Assembly (NCBI GenBank): GCA_022701475.1
Contig: JAKOOI010000393.1
Location: 1 to 7,134, forward strand
Direction: 5' to 3'
Source: Weeksellaceae bacterium
Lineage (GTDB): Bacteria; Bacteroidota; Bacteroidia; Flavobacteriales; Weeksellaceae
DNA length: 7,134 bases
Shown one piece after another: positions 1 through 5,756 of this stretch; the first letter of the stretch is position 1; each line of letters begins with the position of its first letter. A program made the position numbers and the translations under genes. The notes under the pieces are model-generated. The model made no database searches. It was given only the letters and a program-made list of their open reading frames with translations, and was not told the origin of the DNA.

Positions 1-308
1 GAGGCCATATCTGCAGGGGTAAAGTCTTCATATTGTTCCCACAGGAACCCGTCGTATCCGTTTCCGGGAATATTAAAGCACAGAACGGTATATTTCCGGG
101 TATCGATGGTTTGATCATCACCGATCAAAAGCTTCCACCATCCTCTTTCCCCGGCTACATCTGAATTTCCGGTTAAGGCATGGTTCACTAAGACAACAGG
201 GGCAGAAAAAAGATCCTTTCCGAACAGCTGATAGCTCAACGGGATCCTGCATTCCTTACCGGAACGGGTGGTATACGAAAAATGGATATGTTTAAGTTCT
301 GCTTTCAA
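1..308 (-). CDS. metX: Homoserine O-acetyltransferase (MetX-like alpha/beta hydrolase), 5' part only
   Basis: The gene runs off the left edge, so only about 102 N-terminal residues are visible. The frame carries the MetX family N-terminal signature: PLSYQLFGK, then PVVLVNHALTGNSDVAGE, then GWWKLLIG, IDTRKYTVLCFNIPGNGYDG and a DFTPADMA segment. The HALTGN stretch corresponds to the oxyanion region HALSG of homoserine acetyltransferases. The catalytic Ser, Asp and His lie outside the window. The family moves the acetyl group of acetyl-CoA to L-homoserine, the activation step for methionine synthesis in the cytoplasm. A SAM-I riboswitch directly upstream fits this role. The start is uncertain. 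The frame is open from a TGA at 409..411 but has no in-frame ATG; TTG at 306..308 is used here as the most economical start. An ATG at 326..328 is one base out of frame and meets TAG after five codons. The family call is firm, the exact start is not. Confidence 0.85.
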   Translation of the reverse strand, partial: MKAELKHIHFSYTTRSGKECRIPLSYQLFGKDLFSAPVVLVNHALTGNSDVAGERGWWKLLIGDDQTIDTRKYTVLCFNIPGNGYDGFLWEQYEDFTPADMA

Positions 309-326
309 TTCTATTGTATTAATATC

Positions 327-481
327 ATTGAAAATGCCACAGGAAATGGCTGAAAAGAACTTCAGTAGGTTATCTGTCCAAAATAATTCTGGTAGAACGT
401 AGCACCTTCATTGCATGCGCAAAGGGTTGCTAAGGTTTCATCGGGTCTAATCCCTCAACCTTTCTTGATAACATTTTCAAT
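327..481 (-). promoter_or_regulatory. Long-range pairing enclosing the riboswitch (possible expression platform)
   Basis: On the transcript, ATTGAAAATG (481 down to 472) is exactly complementary over 10 bases to CATTTTCAAT (336 down to 327). The first arm flanks and shares one base with the 5' side of P1. The second arm lies downstream of the aptamer and covers the AT of an ATG at 326..328. Folding this helix outside P1 would hide the initiation region, a plausible SAM-dependent translational off state. The complementarity is directly visible; its function is inference. Confidence 0.4.
369..472 (-). promoter_or_regulatory. SAM-I (S-box) riboswitch aptamer
   Basis: Reading the minus strand, the leader shows the S-box core in order: TATCAAGAAAGG, then GAGGGATTAGACCCGATGAAA, then CCTTAGCAACC, then GAAGGTGCTACGTTCTACC. 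Closing helix P1 is perfect, GTTATC (467..472) with GATAAC (369..374). A short P3-like hairpin is TTGC, loop, GCAA. P4 can form from CC and GG around an AT-rich loop. SAM-I riboswitches bind S-adenosylmethionine and turn off methionine genes. The aptamer sits 60 bases upstream of the metX-like frame on the same strand. No classical terminator with a T-tract is visible between P1 and the gene, so control may act on translation (inference). Confidence 0.95.
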
Positions 482-501
482 ATGTAAATGAACGAATGGT
501 G

Positions 502-509
502 CAAAGATA
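502..509 (-). promoter_or_regulatory. Candidate promoter -7 element for the riboswitch-metX transcript
   Basis: The minus strand reads TATCTTTG, a perfect fit to the Bacteroidota -7 consensus TAnnTTTG. It lies about 30 bases upstream of riboswitch helix P1, so the transcript would begin near 490..497 and include the whole aptamer. No good TTTG is visible at the expected -33 distance; that stretch is only A/T-rich. Confidence 0.6.
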
Positions 510-577
510 GAATTTTTATTTTAAATTTTTATAAAAATTTAATTTAATATAAAATGATCCTCCTGCAGAGGGTTTGG

Positions 578-602
578 CCTGATATATTAATGATATTTCA
601 GG
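578..602. repeat. Imperfect 25-bp inverted repeat upstream of the glycosidase gene
   Basis: The left arm CCTGATATAT and right arm ATATTTCAGG pair at nine of ten positions, with a single T-T mismatch and a 5-base centre TAATG. It ends 9 bp before the candidate -33 box of the downstream gene. It could be a dimeric regulator site or, less likely, an RNA hairpin. The region is AT-rich, so chance is possible; the GC-containing outer CCTGA/TCAGG arms make it better than background. Confidence 0.35.
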
Positions 603-611
603 TATATGAAG

Positions 612-642
612 TTGGAACTTTTTAGCAAAAAAACTAACTTCG
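612..642 (+). promoter_or_regulatory. Candidate promoter for the glycoside hydrolase gene
   Basis: TTGG at 612..615 and TAACTTCG at 635..642 are separated by 19 bp. This fits the Bacteroidota TTG / TAnnTTTG layout with one mismatch in the -7 box. Transcription would start close to 648, leaving a very short leader before ATG 661. A second, weaker possibility is TTTG at 573..576, which lacks a good -7 partner. Confidence 0.4.
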
Positions 643-660
643 TAATGAAAAGTGACCAAT

Positions 661-3276
661 ATGATTGCCGAAAGACAAAGATTACAAGATACAGACTGGA
701 AAAACTGGGGCCCTTATGTGAGCAACAGGCAGTGGGGAAACGTACGGGAAGACTACAGCCCCAACGGCGATGCCTGGAATTTTGCCAACCATGATAATGC
801 GGAAAGCTATGCCTACCGCTGGGGTGAAGAAGGGATTGCCGGAATTTCCGATGCCAAGCAGCTCTTCTGCTTTGCCCTCTCGTTCTGGAACAAGAAGGAC
901 AAGATCGTGAAAGAACGGTTTTTCGGGCTCAGCAATCCCCAGGGTAACCACGGAGAAGATATTAAGGAGATTTTCTACTATCTGGACAATACGCCTACGC
1001 ATAGCTATATGAAAATGGTGTACAAATACCCGATCAATGAATTCCCGTATGACGACATCCGTGCCGAAAACGCCAGGCGCAGCAAGAAACAGCCGGAATA
1101 CGAAATCTTCGATACCGGAATTTTCGACAATGACGAATATTTTGATATTTTCATTGAATATGCCAAAGCCGATCATCATGATTTCCTGGTCCGGGTCACT
1201 GTCTGCAACCGGAGTAATGCTGATGCTCCCATTGTCATCGCTCCCACCGTATGGTTCAGAAACAACTGGGCGTGGGGATACAATACTTATCAGGGACAGA
1301 CCCATGCTTCCCATGAAGGCTGCATCAATATCAGCCATGACAGTGTGCCTGTTAAAAAATTCTATTCCAGAAACAGGAATGCGGAAAGTGCGTTCTGCGA
1401 CAACGAGACCAACAACCCCAAACTGCACGGCACCCCATATCCGGGAAATACTTATTTTAAAGACGGGATCAATGATTACATCATCTATGGCAGCAATACC
1501 GTAAATCCTGAAAAAAGAGGAAGCAAAGCTTCTTTTATCATCGATGAAGTGATCCCGGCCGGAGGCTCCGGGACATTTGATTTCAGGCTGTCGCCGCAGG
1601 AGTCTGATGATCCGTTCCGGCAGTTTGATGAAATTCTCGGAAAGAGAATTGAAGAAGCCAATGAATTTTACCATGAGATTCAGCACGATGTGCCGGATGA
1701 GGATGAAAGGAATGTCCAGCGGCAGGCATTTGCCGGATTATTGTGGAACAAGCAGTTTTACCACTATAATGTAGGAAAGTGGCTGAAAGGAGACCCCAAC
1801 TACGAAGCTCCCCGTGATTTTGACCATTATGTAAGGAATACGGAATGGAACCATCTCCATAACAAAGACATCATTTCCATGCCCGACAAATGGGAATATC
1901 CGTGGTATGCCACCTGGGACCTTGCCTTTCACTGCGTCCCTTTTGCCCTTATTGATGCCGAATTTGCAAAAGGCCAACTGCTTCTCCTGACAAAGGAGTG
2001 GTATATGCACCCTAACGGCCAGCTTCCCGCTTATGAATGGAACCTGAGCGATGTAAACCCGCCGGTGCATGCCTGGTCCTGCTTCCGCGTATTTAAAATT
2101 GATGAAAAACAGAACGGAAAGCCGGATCTGCTGTTCCTGGAAAAAGTTTTCCAGAAACTGCTTCTTAATTTCACATGGTGGGTAAATCGTAAGGATAAGA
2201 ACGGCAAAAATATTTTCGGCGGCGGATTCCTGGGGCTGGATAATATCGGGGCTTTCGACCGGAATATGGTTCTGAAAGACGGCCAGCACCTTGAACAGGC
2301 CGATGGTACCAGCTGGATGGCGATGTATGCCCTGAACATGATGCGGATCGCCATGGAACTGGCCCAGTATTACCAGGTATATGAAGACATGGCGATTAAA
2401 TTCTTCGAACACTATCTATATATTGCTGAAGCCATGGAAAACCTCGGCGACGGCACCAAGGGGCTCTGGAATGAAGAGGACGGATTTTTCTATGATGTTC
2501 TCCAGCTTGGAGACGGTGACAGTGTTTCCCTGAAACTGCGCAGCATCGTGGGACTGATCCCAATGTTCGCCGTGGAAATCATCGATCATCACCTGCTGGA
2601 TAAGATGCCCAATTTCGTGGAAAGAATGGACTGGGTGCTTAAAAACAAGCCTGAACTCACCAAACTGGTTTCGCATTGGGAAGAAGAAGGCCAGGGCAGG
2701 AAACACCTGATGAGCATCCTGCGCAAGACCCGGCTGACCAAAGTACTGAACCGGATGCTTGATGAAAAAGAATTCCTGAGCGAGTACGGCATCCGCGCCA
2801 TGTCCAAAGTATATGAAGAAAAGCCTTTTGTATTCTCGGTACACGGAAACCAGAATGTTGTGTATTATACGCCTGCAGAAAGCGACAGCCGGATGTTCGG
2901 AGGAAACAGCAACTGGAGAGGCCCGATCTGGTTCCCGATCAATTTCCTGATCGTGGAAAGCCTGCAGCGTTTCCATTTTTATTACGGCAACAGCCTTAAG
3001 GTGGAATTGCCAACCGGAAGCGGCGACCTGAAGAACCTTGACGATGTCGCTCAGAACATCAGCAACCGCCTCTGCTCTATCTTCCTGAAAGACGAGGTGG
3101 GGCAAAGACCGTTCAACGGAGGAAATGCCAAGTTCAATTATGATGAAAACTTTAAAGATTACATTACTTTCTTTGAATATTTCCATGGGGATAACGGCCG
3201 TGGCGTAGGAGCTTCCCATCAGACCGGATGGACGGCAACGGTAGCCAAGCTGCTGAAGCCGCGGCTTCCTTTATAA
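661..3276 (+). CDS. MGH1-like (GH63-like) glycoside hydrolase, putative glucosidase
   Basis: This 871-residue protein belongs to the large bacterial glucosidases with an MGH1-like domain, related to family GH63. There is no signal peptide, so it should be cytoplasmic. The N-terminal part (WGPYVSNRQWGNVREDYS and GNHGEDIKEIFYYLDNTPTHSYMKM) is a family-specific beta-rich region of roughly 370 residues. The C-terminal part should form the (alpha/alpha)6 barrel. Likely catalytic acids, by analogy with GH63, are D420 in WYATWDLAFH and E839 in FFEYFHGDNG; NWRGPIW lies at 751..757 and the tail has SHQTGWTA. The enzymes are inverting exo-acting hydrolases, but the substrate (alpha-glucoside, trehalose-like or glucosylglycerate-type) cannot be read from sequence. 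ATG 661 was chosen because MIAERQRLQDTDW begins the conserved region; GTG at 652 in frame would add three residues. No SusC/SusD or transporter genes adjoin it, so it looks stand-alone. The gene is full length, with a strong terminator behind it. Confidence 0.88.
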   Translation: MIAERQRLQDTDWKNWGPYVSNRQWGNVREDYSPNGDAWNFANHDNAESYAYRWGEEGIAGISDAKQLFCFALSFWNKKDKIVKERFFGLSNPQGNHGEDIKEIFYYLDNTPTHSYMKMVYKYPINEFPYDDIRAENARRSKKQPEYEIFDTGIFDNDEYFDIFIEYAKADHHDFLVRVTVCNRSNADAPIVIAPTVWFRNNWAWGYNTYQGQTHASHEGCINISHDSVPVKKFYSRNRNAESAFCDNETNNPKLHGTPYPGNTYFKDGINDYIIYGSNTVNPEKRGSKASFIIDEVIPAGGSGTFDFRLSPQESDDPFRQFDEILGKRIEEANEFYHEIQHDVPDEDERNVQRQAFAGLLWNKQFYHYNVGKWLKGDPNYEAPRDFDHYVRNTEWNHLHNKDIISMPDKWEYPWYATWDLAFHCVPFALIDAEFAKGQLLLLTKEWYMHPNGQLPAYEWNLSDVNPPVHAWSCFRVFKIDEKQNGKPDLLFLEKVFQKLLLNFTWWVNRKDKNGKNIFGGGFLGLDNIGAFDRNMVLKDGQHLEQADGTSWMAMYALNMMRIAMELAQYYQVYEDMAIKFFEHYLYIAEAMENLGDGTKGLWNEEDGFFYDVLQLGDGDSVSLKLRSIVGLIPMFAVEIIDHHLLDKMPNFVERMDWVLKNKPELTKLVSHWEEEGQGRKHLMSILRKTRLTKVLNRMLDEKEFLSEYGIRAMSKVYEEKPFVFSVHGNQNVVYYTPAESDSRMFGGNSNWRGPIWFPINFLIVESLQRFHFYYGNSLKVELPTGSGDLKNLDDVAQNISNRLCSIFLKDEVGQRPFNGGNAKFNYDENFKDYITFFEYFHGDNGRGVGASHQTGWTATVAKLLKPRLPL

Positions 3277-3298
3277 TATCAATACGTATATAGATTCT

Positions 3299-3333
3299 TA
3301 CAGTCTTCCGGTAATTTGGAAGACTGTATTTTT
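3299..3333 (+). terminator. Intrinsic terminator after the glycoside hydrolase gene
   Basis: The arms TACAGTCTTCC and GGAAGACTGTA form a perfect 11-bp stem around an 8-base loop, followed by TTTTT. It begins 22 bp after the stop codon and ends this as a single-gene unit. Confidence 0.9.
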
Positions 3334-3411
3334 ATGGATTATATATTATTTCAATAAAAATACAGATTACCATAGTCATTACCTATATTTAATTTAACAT
3401 AATATCAAACA

Positions 3412-3423
3412 AAAAGCGCTTTT
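3412..3423. repeat. 12-bp perfect palindrome AAAAGCGCTTTT
   Basis: This perfect dyad sits in a very AT-rich spacer, 57 bp upstream of the -7 box of the secreted-protein gene. A regulator site is possible. It is too short to function as a terminator and nothing else supports a role. Confidence 0.3.
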
Positions 3424-3479
3424 AATGAAAAAAACACAGAAAATTACCTTTTAAATTAGTTTATTTTTAGTACATTCTC

Positions 3480-3487
3480 TATCTTAG
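3480..3487 (+). promoter_or_regulatory. Candidate promoter -7 element for the secreted protein gene
   Basis: TATCTTAG matches TAnnTTTG with one mismatch and is followed by CATC, as expected near a start site. TTAG at 3456..3459 is a weak -33 partner at 20 bp. The mRNA leader would be about 15 to 20 bases, with no Shine-Dalgarno sequence before ATG 3512, which is normal in this phylum. Confidence 0.45.
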
Positions 3488-3511
3488 CATCACAAATTTA
3501 ATACTGAGTTT

Positions 3512-5191
3512 ATGAAAGGAAAATTATTCCCTGTTGCCGCTGTGGCATTCACAGCACTTTTAAGCATCCATTCCAACGCACAGCAATTTCAGACGATGCC
3601 GGTACAAAGCGGCTTTACAGCAGATGTTATTGCCAATGGAACAGGCTCTTCCACACTGAGCACCAACAATGATGTAGATGGTGTAAGCTATGCATTTCTC
3701 TCCAGAGATTTTCAGCTTACTGCATCAAGCACACCGCTTACCTATGGGCTTCCCATTAACGGGACCATTACTTCTGCAGTGGCTTCGCCGGCCGGATTGA
3801 CTTACCAGCTTGCTTCTTACACCGCAAACAATTCATTAAGACTGGAAACTGCCGGGGCCAGCGGCACTCTTACATTCACAACTCCTAAAGCTACAACTTC
3901 CCTTTATATGCTGGCAACCAGCGGAAGCGGCAGTTCCACCGTGGATATCAATGTGAACTTCTCTGATAATACAACACAGACCTTTTCCGCAGTGAGCATT
4001 TCGGACTGGTATGGCGGTAGCAGCTATGCCATTCAGGGAATCGGAAGGATCAATAAAACCAATGATAATCTTGAATCCGGTTCCGGCACAAATCCGAGGC
4101 TCTATCAGATTCCTTTAGCGATTGATGCCGCTAACCAGGCCAAAAACGTGCAGAGTGTTACCGTAACCAAAACGGGAACCGGAGGCATCCCGAATATTTT
4201 CGCTTTCTCTGCAGAAGTATACAACCCATGTGCGGCTCCTACCAATGCAACTGCCGCATCAACGATGAATGGCGGCACCGTAAGCTGGACAGCTCCCGCC
4301 AATGCACCCGCATCAGGATACCAGTATTATATAAGCACTTCCAATACCGCTCCTACAGCGACTACCACTCCTACAGGAAGTGTGGCCGCCGGGGTAACAT
4401 CCGTGCAGTTCAGCAACCTGAATTCCGGTCAGACCTATTATGTATGGGTAAGATCCAATTGCAATGGCTCTTCACAGAGTTTCTGGACGATGACACAATT
4501 TACCACTGGACAGATGTCAGTTACCTACACCGCAGGGGATATCAGCACGATGTATTCCACCTCCGTAACCACCTCTTCTACCACTACATGTCCCGGAGCC
4601 CTGAGCATTACTATTCCTTCAGGCTATAAAATTGCAGCAACTGACGTATCTTACAACATGTCAACCGTATCCAACGGATGGATGGCTGAGCAGAGAAGTT
4701 ACCTTGCCTGTACTACCAATAATACCACTGAAGCTTCCGTTTCTTCCGGATCAGGAAGTAGTACCGGAACCTATTCTTACAACAGAACCGGTCTTACGTT
4801 AGCGAATGACCTTACGGGAACAGTGAACTTCGAACTGAGAGCCTGGAGAACGTATGGAGGCTCAGGATGTGATACTGCTTATAATAAAGTAGATAACGGA
4901 ACATTTAAAATAACGGTTACCCTTCAGCCGCTGGTTCTGGCAACATCTGAGGTAAAGGCAAAAACAGCAGAAAGAATCGCGTATCCTAACCCGTTTGCAG
5001 ACACCCTGCACCTTGAGAAGTCTGAAAACATAAGAAAGGCAGTGGTTACCGACCTTTCGGGAGCTATAGTACAAACTGTGGAAAACCCTTCTTCCGTCTT
5101 ATTTCTCGGAGGGCTGAAATCAGGAATGTATATGTTAACACTAACCATGAAAGACGGCTCCGTGAAGAGCATGAAAACAATTAAAAAATAG
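3512..5191 (+). CDS. Secreted fibronectin type III protein with T9SS type A sorting domain
   Basis: This 559-residue protein has a Sec signal peptide: K2 and K4, a hydrophobic core at 5..19, and likely cleavage after SNA at residue 23. Residues about 25..239 form an unassigned Ser/Thr/Gly-rich beta domain containing VNFSDNTTQTF and a GIGRINKTND stretch, resembling carbohydrate-binding-like jelly rolls by eye only. Residues 240..333 are a fibronectin type III domain (CAAPTN, GTVSWTAPANAPASGYQYYI, LNSGQTYYVWVRSNC). Residues about 335..475 are a second unassigned domain with cysteines, including TTTCPGALSITIPSGY and GGSGCDTAYNKVDNG. Residues 487..559 are the type IX sorting domain: YPNPF at 491..495, VVTDLSGAIV, LKSGMYMLTL, ending MKTIKK. 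The protein should cross the outer membrane through the T9SS, lose this tail and be attached to the surface or released. No catalytic motif is seen; adhesion or glycan binding is a guess. It is a single-gene unit with its own terminator. Confidence 0.88.
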   Translation: MKGKLFPVAAVAFTALLSIHSNAQQFQTMPVQSGFTADVIANGTGSSTLSTNNDVDGVSYAFLSRDFQLTASSTPLTYGLPINGTITSAVASPAGLTYQLASYTANNSLRLETAGASGTLTFTTPKATTSLYMLATSGSGSSTVDINVNFSDNTTQTFSAVSISDWYGGSSYAIQGIGRINKTNDNLESGSGTNPRLYQIPLAIDAANQAKNVQSVTVTKTGTGGIPNIFAFSAEVYNPCAAPTNATAASTMNGGTVSWTAPANAPASGYQYYISTSNTAPTATTTPTGSVAAGVTSVQFSNLNSGQTYYVWVRSNCNGSSQSFWTMTQFTTGQMSVTYTAGDISTMYSTSVTTSSTTTCPGALSITIPSGYKIAATDVSYNMSTVSNGWMAEQRSYLACTTNNTTEASVSSGSGSSTGTYSYNRTGLTLANDLTGTVNFELRAWRTYGGSGCDTAYNKVDNGTFKITVTLQPLVLATSEVKAKTAERIAYPNPFADTLHLEKSENIRKAVVTDLSGAIVQTVENPSSVLFLGGLKSGMYMLTLTMKDGSVKSMKTIKK

Positions 5192-5212
5192 ACAATACAC
5201 AATTTTACATGA

Positions 5213-5245
5213 AAACGCGGCCGGAATTATTTTCCGGCCGCGTTT
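5213..5245. terminator. Bidirectional intrinsic terminator between convergent genes
   Basis: The arms AAACGCGGCCGGAA and TTCCGGCCGCGTTT form a perfect 14-bp, GC-rich stem around TTATT. The plus-strand side ends in TTT and the minus-strand side in TTTT. It lies 21 bp after the stop of the secreted-protein gene and 24 bp after the stop of the convergent OsmC gene, so it can serve both. The T-tracts are short but the stem is very stable. Confidence 0.85.
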
Positions 5246-5269
5246 ATCATTGGGGATGCTTACTTTATA

Positions 5270-5695
5270 CTACGCCTCTACCCTTTCTCCATTTACTTCT
5301 ACTTCATACCGTATTTCAACATTCGGTTCCAGGGTCTTGGATACCGAGCAGTATTTTTCAAATGAAAGCTGGGCAGCCTTGTATGCTTTTTTAGGGTCAA
5401 TATTTCCTTCCAGCATAAATTTAACGGTAATGGATTTAAAAGGTCTGGCATCCTCCACCGGGATCCTTTCTCCTTCCACTTCGGCTTTGAAGCCTGTAAT
5501 TTCCTGGCGCTGTTTCTTCAGAATGGAAACCACATCGATTCCGCTGCATCCGGCAACGGCCATCAGCACGCTTTCCATCGGCGACACGCCTGTTGCACCG
5601 GGTTGGGAAGTATTGTCCAGCATAATCGAATTTCCCTGGGCGTTGGTACATTCGAACAAAAAATCATCGTTGATTCTGTTAAGGGTTATTTTCAT
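5270..5695 (-). CDS. OsmC family protein (putative thiol peroxidase / YhfA-like)
   Basis: The 141-residue length is typical of OsmC/Ohr proteins. The family's two redox cysteines are present: C50 in SPMESVLMAVAGCSG and C116 in FEKYCSVSKTL. The conserved glutamate nine residues before the first cysteine is E41. These enzymes reduce organic hydroperoxides, or act in related thiol chemistry, in the cytoplasm as dimers. The sequence looks closer to the general OsmC/YhfA branch than to Ohr (judged by eye), so the substrate is open. It has no signal peptide. It lies 58 bp downstream of the DUF58 gene on the same strand, separated by a tandem heptamer array and a candidate promoter, so it may be transcribed both with DUF58 and alone. 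The start ATG at 5693..5695 has no Shine-Dalgarno sequence. Confidence 0.92.
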   Translation of the reverse strand: MKITLNRINDDFLFECTNAQGNSIMLDNTSQPGATGVSPMESVLMAVAGCSGIDVVSILKKQRQEITGFKAEVEGERIPVEDARPFKSITVKFMLEGNIDPKKAYKAAQLSFEKYCSVSKTLEPNVEIRYEVEVNGERVEA

Positions 5696-5701
5696 TATTG
5701 C

Positions 5702-5748
5702 TTGTTGGTTGTTGGTTGTTGGTTGTTGGTTGTTGGTTGTTGGTTGTT
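5702..5748. repeat. Tandem heptamer repeat, TTGTTGG (CCAACAA on the minus strand), about 6.7 copies
   Basis: Six perfect copies of TTGTTGG are followed by a partial TTGTT. The array fills most of the gap between the DUF58 stop and the OsmC start and ends 6 bp from the OsmC ATG. With the -7 box at 5749..5756, it would make up nearly the whole OsmC 5' leader as an unstructured CCAACAA RNA. Such arrays can change copy number by slippage. On the plus strand the GG pairs are evenly spaced by five bases, so a weak two-layer G-quadruplex is conceivable. Confidence 0.95.
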
Positions 5749-5756
5749 CAAAATTA
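5749..5756 (-). promoter_or_regulatory. Candidate promoter -7 element for the OsmC gene
   Basis: The minus strand reads TAATTTTG, a perfect TAnnTTTG match; its TAA is also the DUF58 stop codon. Transcription would start inside the heptamer array. The -33 region, within the end of the DUF58 gene, has no clear TTTG, which lowers confidence. Confidence 0.4.

Noticed and set aside
606..794. A 62-codon plus-strand frame starting before the glycosidase
   Set aside because: It overlaps the conserved start of the glycosidase in another frame, begins upstream of the better -7 box and its residues look like a frame shadow.
682..1686. A 334-codon open frame antisense to the glycosidase gene, with other long antisense frames at 1738..2412 and 2416..3219
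   Set aside because: They lie opposite a clearly conserved glycosidase, have no recognisable domain and no start context; they reflect the codon use of the real gene.
4228..4629. A 133-codon plus-strand frame inside the secreted-protein gene
   Set aside because: It is out of frame within a gene that has an intact signal peptide, Fn3 and sorting domain; its composition is unlike a real protein.
5702..5748. Heptamer array considered as a CRISPR array
   Set aside because: The units are directly abutting 7-mers with no spacers and no cas genes nearby.
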